From JAUVDZ01 sp042568205 (GTDB lineage: Bacteria > Patescibacteriota > Gracilibacteria > UBA1369 > PNNO01): a DNA stretch of 6,696 bases. Location: positions 1 to 6,696 of the forward strand of contig JBHPJE010000028.1 in NCBI GenBank assembly GCA_042568205.1. Reading direction: 5' to 3'. The notes beneath the pieces were generated by a model that worked only from the letters and a program-made list of their open reading frames with translations, searched no databases and had not been told where the DNA came from. Within the stretch, counting starts at the first letter, position 1. Every line of letters starts with the position of its first letter. Both the position numbers and the translations under genes were made by a program. This document shows positions 1-5,980 of the stretch, in pieces.

Positions 1-1
1 G

Positions 2-1789
2 ATTGGGCCAATAGAAGTTAATAAATCTCTAAAAGAAAAGCAAGAAGCTGCAAAAGAAGATGTAGCTAAAACAGGAAAAGATAGCGTTAAAGACATGGCG
101 GATAGTTCTTTAAGGCATACGCTTAAAGACCTTGTTGGAGACGAAAAATCAATGGACTTATTTGCTGATTTTAGTGCAAGAATGTTTGGAAAAGGAAAAG
201 AATTAGAAAAAAAATGGAAATCAATTCTTTCAGATGCTAACACTGGAACACTTGGACTTGCTAAGCAAAAAGAGCTTCTGAAAAATTATATGCAGGAAGC
301 AATTTTAAAGTTATCTACAGCGCTTCATTCGAAGGTTGAATCAGTTATTAAAAGTAGAGAACAACATTTAGACAGTTATTTTGGTAAAGAAAACCAACCA
401 GGAACATTTGATTTAGCTGTTGGAGCTAGTGCTATGGAAAAAGTTATGAAAGTTTCTGATAAACTTTCTGCTAAATTTATTGCTAGCATAGGATCTCTTG
501 CTGCGCGAGTATCACAAGATCTATCAAAAGATGTAAGAAAAGCTTTATTAACTGCTCCTGAGGCATGGACAGATAAAGGTTTATTAAAAGATGGTCATCC
601 TCTTCTTAAAAAACTAAAAGCAGATGTTGATAAGGCAATAGATAATTATATCAAAGATGAAGTTGAAAGAGTAAATTTAATGGCAGGTAAAGGAGAGGTC
701 CTTACTACTGGTTATCTTGAAAATAAAGCCAATCCTGAAAGTCCAACTTCGCTTGCTAGAACTGAAGCTTGGGTAAAAGAACATATCTTACCAAGACTAA
801 AGAAATCTGGAGAAGTTTATTTAACTCTTACTGGTAATACTAGTGTTGAGGGTTATAAGAGTGTAAATGATAGACTTTCAAAAAAGAGAGTTGATGCTAA
901 AAAACGAGTTATTTTAGCTGCTCTTAAAAAAGCTTTAGGTAAAGACTGGGCTAGATATAAAGATAAAGTTCATTTTAAAGTTGAACATAAGCAGATTGAG
1001 CCTAAATTAGCTTTAGCTGATATGACAAAGAAACAACAAGATGAAATGGCAAAAGCTATGGCTACAAACAAAGTAGTATCTTTAGTTAATAAAGGGCTTA
1101 AACAAATTGGTTTAGCACCATCTTTGTTAAGTGACATAGTTAGTGCTTTTAAACAAAAAAACAGATTTGCTGATGCAATTGGAAAAGTGAATCAAATTAC
1201 TCCAGCTGAAAAGAGACTTCATGCAATTATTGTATTATTTGCTCGAACCGATGCTAAAACTGCACGAGCAATCTTAAGAGAATACAATGTTTACAGAGAA
1301 AAAGCTGTAAAAAATCCAGATGAAGCTGCTTTATGGTTGAATACTAAATCTAAATATCTTAAAGGTAATGCTCCATTACGAAAATATCTTCATAAATATG
1401 TTGGAAGATCTAGAAGTACTGAAATTGCAGTTAATCATCCAAAACAGAAAAAATTAGATGATCAATTGTTATCAATGTGGGATGCAATGAAAGGCGGAAA
1501 AATGAAACCTAAAGGTGCAGCTCAAGAAATGTATGCTGATTACTTAGCTACAGCAGGTAAAAAACTTAATAAACTTGCTAATTCACTACAAGGAGCTTAT
1601 CCTGAATTGAATCCAAGTATCGAGAATGGTGTTCTTTCACTTAGAGGTTCAGATGGAAAGTTAAAAGCGGAATTTGGATTAACTGAAGATTTAAATGAAT
1701 ACATTGCGTACGATGCAAAAGGTGTAGATCAAGGCACATATACTTATGCGCAACTTCAAGGTAATGGCCCAGACTTCTTATTGGCATAA
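2..1789 (+). CDS. Large lysine-rich helical protein with an OmpA-like segment, 5'-truncated by the window edge
   Basis: I do not recognise this protein as a named family. The frame is open from the first complete codon of the window to a TAA at 1787-1789, giving 595 visible residues. The first ATG, at 95, has no ribosome binding site and is preceded by 31 sense codons rich in Lys, Glu and Ala, so it is probably an internal Met and the true start lies upstream. Residues below are numbered from that ATG. The protein is mostly charged, helix-favouring sequence dense in Lys and Ala, with no convincing transmembrane segment in the visible part. Residues about 224-305 resemble an OmpA-like fold (listed separately). 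Residues about 335-445 are predicted helical. The C-terminal 85 residues are richer in Gly, Asn and Tyr and may form a small separate domain. A signal peptide or membrane anchor could lie in the missing N-terminus. It converges on ftsZ across a shared terminator. A cell-envelope role is only a guess from the OmpA resemblance. Confidence 0.85.
   Translation: MGPIEVNKSLKEKQEAAKEDVAKTGKDSVKDMADSSLRHTLKDLVGDEKSMDLFADFSARMFGKGKELEKKWKSILSDANTGTLGLAKQKELLKNYMQEAILKLSTALHSKVESVIKSREQHLDSYFGKENQPGTFDLAVGASAMEKVMKVSDKLSAKFIASIGSLAARVSQDLSKDVRKALLTAPEAWTDKGLLKDGHPLLKKLKADVDKAIDNYIKDEVERVNLMAGKGEVLTTGYLENKANPESPTSLARTEAWVKEHILPRLKKSGEVYLTLTGNTSVEGYKSVNDRLSKKRVDAKKRVILAALKKALGKDWARYKDKVHFKVEHKQIEPKLALADMTKKQQDEMAKAMATNKVVSLVNKGLKQIGLAPSLLSDIVSAFKQKNRFADAIGKVNQITPAEKRLHAIIVLFARTDAKTARAILREYNVYREKAVKNPDEAALWLNTKSKYLKGNAPLRKYLHKYVGRSRSTEIAVNHPKQKKLDDQLLSMWDAMKGGKMKPKGAAQEMYADYLATAGKKLNKLANSLQGAYPELNPSIENGVLSLRGSDGKLKAEFGLTEDLNEYIAYDAKGVDQGTYTYAQLQGNGPDFLLA
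764..1009 (+). other. OmpA-like (peptidoglycan-binding type) segment lacking the key Asp
   Basis: Numbered from the ATG at 95, residues about 224-305 follow the order of an OmpA C-terminal-like domain: a helix, a beta strand (EVYLTLTGNTS), then NDRLSKKR followed by a long helix. The family signature is G-H-T-D, about seven residues, N-x-x-L-S-x-x-R. Here it reads G247-N-T-S250, then N258, L261, S262 and R265. The 15-residue spacing from the position of the usual diaminopimelate-binding Asp (here Ser250) to the usual binding Arg (here R265) is exactly that of the family. With His and Asp replaced, the classical peptidoglycan contact would be incomplete. This is motif recognition by eye; a chance match cannot be excluded. 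Confidence 0.4.
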
Positions 1790-1805
1790 TTCAATCCTCA
1801 CAACT

Positions 1806-1835
1806 AAATAGACCGCCATCTTGGCGGTCTATTTT
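1806..1835. terminator. Bidirectional intrinsic terminator between convergent genes
   Basis: A perfect 12-bp inverted repeat (AAATAGACCGCC at 1806-1817 and GGCGGTCTATTT at 1823-1834) encloses the 5-base loop ATCTT. The GC-rich inner part (GACCGCC/GGCGGTC) is flanked by A-rich sequence on the left and a T run on the right. It can therefore work as a Rho-independent terminator for the plus-strand gene ending at 1789. It can also serve, with a weaker U tract, the minus-strand ftsZ ending at 1860. It occupies most of the 70-bp gap between the two stop codons. Confidence 0.88.
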
Positions 1836-1859
1836 AATTCTTCATTTTCACACTGCTCC

Positions 1860-3083
1860 TTAACCCATCTTCTTTCTAATAAACGCTGGGATATCTAGTT
1901 CGTCTTCTGCATTACCTTTCATAACCGGTTGTGGTTCTGAGTTTGATCTAGGTAAGCTTGGAGTTGTTGTAGTGCTAGGTGTTCTGCTTGGCATAGTAGT
2001 ACTTGGAACCATTGGATTGATTCCTGAGTGACTTCTAAATGCTGCTGAATCACGTGCTGAAGTGTCGAATCCAGTAGCAACTACTGTAATTTTAACTTCT
2101 CCAGTGTAAGAGTCATTAATGACCGCACCAAAGATGATATTTGCTTCAGCATCACTTGCTTCAGTGATGATTCTTGCAGCTTCATCAACTTCGAACATTG
2201 ATAGGTCATTTCCACCTGTAATGTTGAATAACACACCTTTAGCTCCATCAATTGATAATTCAAGTAATGGACTCTCAATTGCAGCTTTAGCAGCTTCAAT
2301 TGCTCTGCTTTCTCCTGTTCCGTATCCAATTCCCATTAATGCGCTTCCTGCGTTTTCCATAACAGTTCGTACATCCGCGAAATCCACATTGATCATTCCA
2401 TGTACAGTGATTAAGTCTGCAATACCTTGCACACCTTGTCTTAATACATCGTCAACAACCATGAATGCATCGGTGATTGGAGTCTTTTTATCAATAATTG
2501 AAAGGATTCTGTCGTTTGGAATAGTGATTAGAGTGTCTACTTTAGTTCTTAAGTTTTCTAGTCCTTCGTCTGCTTGAGTTTTTCGTCTGTGACCTTCAAA
2601 TGCAAATGGTTTAGTAACAACACCTACTGTTAAAATTCCTTGTTCTTTAGCAATTTCAGCGATTACTGGAGCAGCACCTGTTCCGGTTCCGCCTCCCATA
2701 CCACATGTGATGAAAACCATATCAGCTCCATCAATTGCTTCTCTAATTTCATCTGATGATTCTTCTGCAGCTTGTCTACCAATGTCTGGATTAGATCCAG
2801 CTCCAAGTCCTTTAGTAGTAGCTTTACCAATATTAATCTTGGTAGGAGCATCAGAGTGATATAGAGCCTGTGCATCAGTATTAACAGCAATGAACTCGAT
2901 GCCTCGGAGGTTAGCCTTAATCATTCGATTAGTAGCGTTTGTTCCGCCTCCTCCAACGCCGATTACCTTAATAGAAGCAACTGGAGTCATCTCTGGAACA
3001 ACTTCTTGCGTACTAACCGCAGGAGTTCGTCCTGATGATGCTTTGGCAGAGAATAAATTTCTTAATTGTGATTTATCATCCAT
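1860..3083 (-). CDS. ftsZ: Cell division protein FtsZ
   Basis: FtsZ is the bacterial tubulin-like GTPase that polymerises at mid-cell into the ring recruiting the division machinery. All the hallmarks are visible in its 407 residues: the first nucleotide-binding loop GGGGTNA (44-50), the tubulin signature GMGGGTGTG (128-136), and the synergy loop NVDFADVR (232-239) with catalytic D234 and D237. A Ser/Thr/Pro-rich variable linker spans about 340-390. The conserved C-terminal peptide ELDIPAFIRKKMG (395-407) is the tail that binds FtsA. Length is near the family norm, but the N-terminus is about 25 residues longer than in E. coli or B. subtilis. An in-frame ATG at codon 32 (2988-2990) would give a classical N-terminus. 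Neither start has a Shine-Dalgarno sequence, so I keep the longer form. The gene lies 87 bp downstream of ftsA on the same strand, with its own possible promoter in the gap, and stops with TAA before the shared terminator. Confidence 0.98.
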   Translation of the reverse strand: MDDKSQLRNLFSAKASSGRTPAVSTQEVVPEMTPVASIKVIGVGGGGTNATNRMIKANLRGIEFIAVNTDAQALYHSDAPTKINIGKATTKGLGAGSNPDIGRQAAEESSDEIREAIDGADMVFITCGMGGGTGTGAAPVIAEIAKEQGILTVGVVTKPFAFEGHRRKTQADEGLENLRTKVDTLITIPNDRILSIIDKKTPITDAFMVVDDVLRQGVQGIADLITVHGMINVDFADVRTVMENAGSALMGIGYGTGESRAIEAAKAAIESPLLELSIDGAKGVLFNITGGNDLSMFEVDEAARIITEASDAEANIIFGAVINDSYTGEVKITVVATGFDTSARDSAAFRSHSGINPMVPSTTMPSRTPSTTTTPSLPRSNSEPQPVMKGNAEDELDIPAFIRKKMG

Positions 3084-3131
3084 AGTTGGTGTGCTTTAGA
3101 GCATAAAATTGTAAAATATGTATAAAGGGGG

Positions 3132-3163
3132 CTTATATTGGTTGATTTTTGTCATAATGTCAA
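3132..3163 (-). promoter_or_regulatory. Possible ftsZ promoter in the ftsA-ftsZ gap
   Basis: The minus strand carries a consensus -35 box TTGACA (3163-3158). The -10 is poor: CAATAT (3140-3135) lies at the ideal 17-bp spacing but matches three of six bases, while TATAAG (3137-3132) matches better but lies 20 bp away. The leader to the ftsZ start would be about 45 nt. Co-transcription from ftsA is equally possible. Confidence 0.3.
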
Positions 3164-3170
3164 TAAGATT

Positions 3171-4409
3171 TTATGGGAGTAAACTTTTAGCCCAATCTTT
3201 GACACCACTAAAGGCTTTCTTAAGCCCTAATCCTTTAAATTGAAATCCATATTGTCGAGTCTCCAATCGAGAGCCCCATATTAATAGCCCGATTGCAGTA
3301 GCATAAGCTGGATCATCAATTTTATCTACAACCCCGTCAAAATTTTGCGGGAAACCAATTTGTACAGGTAAATTCAGAGTCTCACGTGCAAGGTCAATAC
3401 AACCTGGCATCTTAACTCCGGCACCAGTCAAAATAACACCAGCTGGAAGCATTCCATCACGGTGAATCTTTGCTAATTCTTGTTTAGCTAATACAAAAAT
3501 TTCATGATATCTAGCTTGAATGATTTCAGCCATGTGCTTCTTAGAAACACTGTGAGCATCAATCTTACTTACTAGACTTAAATCAATAGTTTCTCTGTCA
3601 TTAATATCTTCAGGAACACAACTACCATACTCAATTTTAATTTTTTCTGCAGTATCAATTGAACTTCGAAGTCCAATTGCAATGTCATTTGTAACGCTTT
3701 CTCCGCCAACTGGCAAAACTGCTGTATGAAGCGTAGAACCTTCTTCAAATACTGAAACTGAGGCTCCACCACATCCAACATCAACACAAACAACACCTAA
3801 TTCTTTCTGACGTTTAGTCAAAACTGCTTCAGGCGCAGCAAGCGAAGTAGGGATGATATCATCAATATCAACACCAGCCTGCAATACACACTTTTCAATA
3901 TTTTTAATTGATGGAACAAGCCCAGTAACAATATGAGCTTCAACTTCAAGGCGGATTCCAGTCATTCCAACTGGATACTTAATGCCTTTTTGTTCATCAA
4001 CTGTAAATGATTTTGGAATAATTCTTAAAATTCTTCTATTTCCTGGTATTGAAACTGCCTGAGCAGCTTCTAAAACTCTGTCTACATCGTCTTCTGTGAT
4101 CTCATTACCCGCATGAGAAACAGCAATAACTCCTTTACTGTTCATTGATTCAATGTGACTTCCGCCAATACCTAAAAACACATGGTTGATAGGTTCACCA
4201 GCCATACGTTCTGCATCTTCAAGGGAAGTCGAGATGCTGTTAATTGCCTCTTCTACGTCTATTACCGAACCTTTTCGAAGGCCAGCCGAAGGCGTGACAC
4301 CAACACCGATAATATTCGGAGTTGAGCTTTTTTCTTCGAGAGTTCCCACAACAGTTCTAATCTTGGAACTACCGATGTCGAGGCTGGCAAGAATGCGTGA
4401 TTTTGCCAT
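3171..4409 (-). CDS. ftsA: Cell division protein FtsA
   Basis: FtsA is an actin-fold ATPase that tethers FtsZ filaments to the membrane and recruits later division proteins. The 412 residues contain the phosphate-1 motif DIGSSK (11-16), an FtsA-type region at about 84-160 where the 1C subdomain replaces actin's 1B, a phosphate-2 loop DVGCGG (210-215), and an adenosine motif TGAG (328-331). The C-terminus, about 394-412, ends in KKAFSGVKDWAKSLLP. It alternates hydrophobic and basic residues and fits the membrane-targeting amphipathic helix. The phosphate-2 loop departs from the usual DxGGGTTD (Cys213 for Gly, Gly215-Ala-Ser for the Thr-Thr-Asp part), although FtsA varies here in other phyla too. 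Its start is immediately before the first beta strand, as expected; the upstream sequence (TTTCTCTAACTA) has no Shine-Dalgarno. It is followed by ftsZ, the classical order. The usual upstream neighbours ftsQ, ddl and murB/C are absent, and a 5' nuclease gene sits there instead. Confidence 0.97.
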   Translation of the reverse strand: MAKSRILASLDIGSSKIRTVVGTLEEKSSTPNIIGVGVTPSAGLRKGSVIDVEEAINSISTSLEDAERMAGEPINHVFLGIGGSHIESMNSKGVIAVSHAGNEITEDDVDRVLEAAQAVSIPGNRRILRIIPKSFTVDEQKGIKYPVGMTGIRLEVEAHIVTGLVPSIKNIEKCVLQAGVDIDDIIPTSLAAPEAVLTKRQKELGVVCVDVGCGGASVSVFEEGSTLHTAVLPVGGESVTNDIAIGLRSSIDTAEKIKIEYGSCVPEDINDRETIDLSLVSKIDAHSVSKKHMAEIIQARYHEIFVLAKQELAKIHRDGMLPAGVILTGAGVKMPGCIDLARETLNLPVQIGFPQNFDGVVDKIDDPAYATAIGLLIWGSRLETRQYGFQFKGLGLKKAFSGVKDWAKSLLP

Positions 4410-4461
4410 TAGTTAGAGAAAAATGATAATAAAAAGACCTATTTAATAAGCCTGCGAAAGG

Positions 4462-4490
4462 AATATACTCGAAAACGATATTAAATGCAA
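4462..4490 (-). promoter_or_regulatory. Probable ftsA promoter
   Basis: On the minus strand, TATATT (4467-4462, five of six matches to TATAAT) lies 17 bp from TTGCAT (4490-4485), a weak -35. The start of transcription would be near 4455, leaving a leader of about 46 nt before the ftsA ATG. It sits in the 118-bp gap after the 5' nuclease gene, where no hairpin terminator is evident, so read-through from upstream could add to ftsA-ftsZ expression. Confidence 0.45.
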
Positions 4491-4527
4491 GGCTAATTTA
4501 AGCCAAATTGAACTAATTATGTGTACA

Positions 4528-5445
4528 CTAAAATAAACTCGCCTGAACTGGTTTGTCTTCTTCTTTCGGCTTGTAAGGTAATATTTTTTGAAGCCGCCCA
4601 ATTAGCGATCTAAATTCTAGTTCTTCAAACAGCGGTAAAGCTTTCCCAAAATCCTCTGGATTATATTTGGTTTTTTCAAGGTCGAAATCAATTGGAACAT
4701 CATGCACTAAAGTAACGAGTTTTTGGCTGAAATAAGCCCCTTCTTTCTGTTCGCTCAGTTTTTTATGAGTTGCTCCAGTTATTTCATCAAGATTTTCATA
4801 AATTCCATCCAATGTTTTATATTTTTGTAAAAGATTGGTCGCACCTTTCTCTCCAATACCCACAACACCTGGAATATTGTCAGAATTATCTCCCATTATT
4901 GCTTTAAAATCTATTATCTGATCAGAAGTTAATCCAAATCTTTCAACAACAGTTTCTGGATTATAAATTTTATTATCAGTTCCACCTTTTGCAGGACTCA
5001 CAACAAATGTTTGATCATTAACTAATTGAAGTGCATCTTTATCACTTGTTACAACATAAACATGAATGTTTGGATCTGTTTCAACCTTATCTGCCACTGT
5101 TGCAATCACATCATCAGCTTCAAAGCCTTCTTTTTGAAAAATTGGAAACTCTAAAATGTTTAAAAGCTCTTTTATTCGATCAAATTGGGCATAAAGTTCA
5201 TCAGGAGCTTTTACCCTTTTTGCCTTATATTCCTTGTAAACTTCATGCCTAAAAGTCTTCTTTTTAACATCAAAACACACAGCTAAATAATCAGGCTTAA
5301 TTCTAGTCAAAATGTTGATTAATATTGAGTAGAAGCCATAAACAGCGTTCACGAGTTCGCCTTTTTTGGTTTTGAAAGGGGGTAAAGCATGGAATGCTCT
5401 ATGAATTAGCGAATTTGCATCTACAATTATAAGCTTTTTTAACAT
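4528..5445 (-). CDS. Stand-alone Pol I-type 5'-3' exonuclease / flap endonuclease
   Basis: This 305-residue protein matches the N-terminal 5' nuclease domain of DNA polymerase I, without proofreading or polymerase domains. Such enzymes cut 5' flaps and remove RNA primers during Okazaki fragment maturation and repair. Metal-binding acidic residues appear in the family order: D9 in IIVDANS, D59 in VCFDV, E109/D111/D112 in GFEADDVIA, D135/D137 in TSDKDA, and D186/D189 in GDNSDNIPGV. The helix-hairpin-helix that binds DNA follows (GVVGIGEKGATNLL, 193-206), and Y69/K73/R77 lie in the helical arch region. The start is fixed by the first beta strand (LIIVDANSLIHRAFHA), which begins at residue 5. The C-terminus is a charged linker (PKEEDKP) ending in QASLF. 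The TAG stop is the only non-TAA stop here. It is divergent from the gene at 5543 and precedes ftsA by 118 bp. Resemblance is to polA-encoded domains and to stand-alone relatives such as B. subtilis YpcP. Whether a separate polymerase gene exists elsewhere cannot be seen. Confidence 0.95.
   Translation of the reverse strand: MLKKLIIVDANSLIHRAFHALPPFKTKKGELVNAVYGFYSILINILTRIKPDYLAVCFDVKKKTFRHEVYKEYKAKRVKAPDELYAQFDRIKELLNILEFPIFQKEGFEADDVIATVADKVETDPNIHVYVVTSDKDALQLVNDQTFVVSPAKGGTDNKIYNPETVVERFGLTSDQIIDFKAIMGDNSDNIPGVVGIGEKGATNLLQKYKTLDGIYENLDEITGATHKKLSEQKEGAYFSQKLVTLVHDVPIDFDLEKTKYNPEDFGKALPLFEELEFRSLIGRLQKILPYKPKEEDKPVQASLF
4531..4545 (-). other. Putative sliding-clamp binding motif (QASLF) at the nuclease C-terminus
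   Basis: The last five residues, Q301-A-S-L-F305, match the bacterial beta-clamp binding consensus QL[S/D]LF at four of five positions. They follow a short, charged, probably flexible linker after the folded nuclease domain, which is where clamp motifs usually sit. The likely effect is to hold the nuclease on the sliding clamp at Okazaki fragment junctions, much as the PCNA-binding box does for eukaryotic and archaeal FEN1. The function is inferred; only the motif and its location are seen. Confidence 0.6.
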
Positions 5446-5451
5446 GGCTCT

Positions 5452-5479
5452 ATTAAATCACACAGTACAAAGCTGTCAA
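5452..5479 (-). promoter_or_regulatory. Promoter of the 5' nuclease gene, predicted leaderless transcript
   Basis: On the minus strand, a consensus -35 TTGACA (5479-5474) is separated by 16 bp from TTTAAT (5457-5452, five of six matches). Only six bases (AGAGCC) lie between this -10 and the ATG at 5445, so a start at the usual distance of about seven bases falls on or next to the A of the ATG. The message would then have no 5' leader, which fits the absence of a Shine-Dalgarno sequence. Confidence 0.55.
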
Positions 5480-5488
5480 TTATAAGGG

Positions 5489-5515
5489 ATAGCAAAAATA
5501 GCTGTTTTTTGCTAT
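5489..5515. promoter_or_regulatory. Inverted repeat overlapping a promoter, possible operator
   Basis: ATAGCAAAAA (5489-5498) and TTTTTGCTAT (5506-5515) are perfect 10-bp inverted arms around the 7-base centre TAGCTGT. The right arm runs into the -10 box of the plus-strand promoter, and the left arm covers its -35 region. A dimeric repressor bound here would block that promoter. The repeat begins about 10 bp upstream of the -35 box of the divergent nuclease gene. A transcribed hairpin is unlikely because the repeat ends before the expected plus-strand start site. Confidence 0.5.
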
Positions 5516-5518
5516 AAT
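5510..5518 (+). promoter_or_regulatory. Extended -10 promoter for the gene at 5543
   Basis: TGCTATAAT (5510-5518) is a perfect extended -10 element (TGnTATAAT). No good -35 lies 16-18 bp upstream (TAGCAA at 5490-5495 matches three of six), which is typical of extended -10 promoters. Transcription would start near 5525, giving an A-rich leader of about 18 nt before the ATG at 5543. Confidence 0.75.
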
Positions 5519-5542
5519 ATAGAGAAAATAAAAAACAAACTC

Positions 5543-5980
5543 ATGCAAAGCCAAACTTTAAATAACGAGGAGAAAACTTCTAAAACTTCTAAAATTCCGA
5601 AGACTCCGATCATTTATGTTGCTACCTCGATTAAAAATGAAGTTTACAATACCTTACAAGAAGGTCTTGCTCACCTCGACGCTAAAATTTTAGATGAAGA
5701 AGACTTTGATAAAGCAATTGTTAAGGCAAATATTGTGATTTTAATTAATGAAAACCACGACAAAGTTAAAAAAGCATGGGAAAACGGAGTAGTACCAATC
5801 ACTCAAGAATTAGATCCTTCAGTCGTAGATTACAATCCTAATACTGAAAGCGGAAACGCATTTGTTTATCAAAATGCAAACGAATGGGAAATCTTCGCTG
5901 CAGTTGTAAGAGCACTCGAAACACACAAATTCCCATATGATTGGAAATTCATCGTTAGATCATGCAAAGCTTCTGCTTAA
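5543..5980 (+). CDS. Orphan glycosyltransferase lobe resembling the C-terminus of glycogen synthase (GT5), probably non-catalytic
   Basis: The protein has 145 residues. Residues 1-20 are a polar Lys/Thr/Ser tail; residues about 22-70 alternate strands and helices (IIYVATS, AKILDEED, ANIVILINE). Residues 74-143 resemble the end of GlgA-type glycosyltransferases. KAWENGVVPI (77-86) corresponds to the family's ALRYGTVPV, VVDY (94-97) to the segment after it, SGNAFVYQ (103-110) to SGFVFED, and W115, VVRAL and the W134 region to the AIRRA...W helix pair. The catalytic and donor-binding stretch SRFEPCGL is missing, as is the GGLxDTV motif that follows VPxVRRT. It is therefore unlikely to transfer sugar alone and may be a binding, structural or regulatory remnant. 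No signal peptide or membrane helix is visible. The start is supported by the strong promoter 25 bp upstream; no Shine-Dalgarno is present. The gene is transcribed away from the nuclease gene and overlaps the next gene tail-to-tail by 4 bp. The gene is certain; the family assignment is by eye. Confidence 0.85.
   Translation: MQSQTLNNEEKTSKTSKIPKTPIIYVATSIKNEVYNTLQEGLAHLDAKILDEEDFDKAIVKANIVILINENHDKVKKAWENGVVPITQELDPSVVDYNPNTESGNAFVYQNANEWEIFAAVVRALETHKFPYDWKFIVRSCKASA
5573..5590 (+). repeat. Two tandem 9-bp units encoding Lys-Thr-Ser
   Basis: AAAACTTCT occurs twice in a row, and the following AAAATTCC starts a third, degenerate copy. The unit is a multiple of three and encodes K-T-S-K-T-S-K at residues 11-17 of the glycosyltransferase-like protein, in its disordered-looking tail. 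It could change copy number by slippage without breaking the frame. Confidence 0.6.

Noticed and set aside
2119..2577. A 152-codon open frame on the plus strand inside ftsZ, and similar frames antisense to or overlapping ftsZ, ftsA and the nuclease gene
   Set aside because: They lie wholly within genes of clear family membership, show no recognisable motif and have no promoter or ribosome binding site. They are shadow frames of AT-rich coding sequence.
4491..4504. GGCTAATTTAAGCC as a terminator after the 5' nuclease gene
   Set aside because: It has a 4-bp stem with no U tract, too weak to support.
5566..5572. GAGGAG-like Shine-Dalgarno within the start of the gene at 5543, hinting at a later start
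   Set aside because: No ATG, GTG or TTG follows in frame at a usable distance. The bases simply encode Glu-Glu, and the promoter position fits the ATG at 5543.
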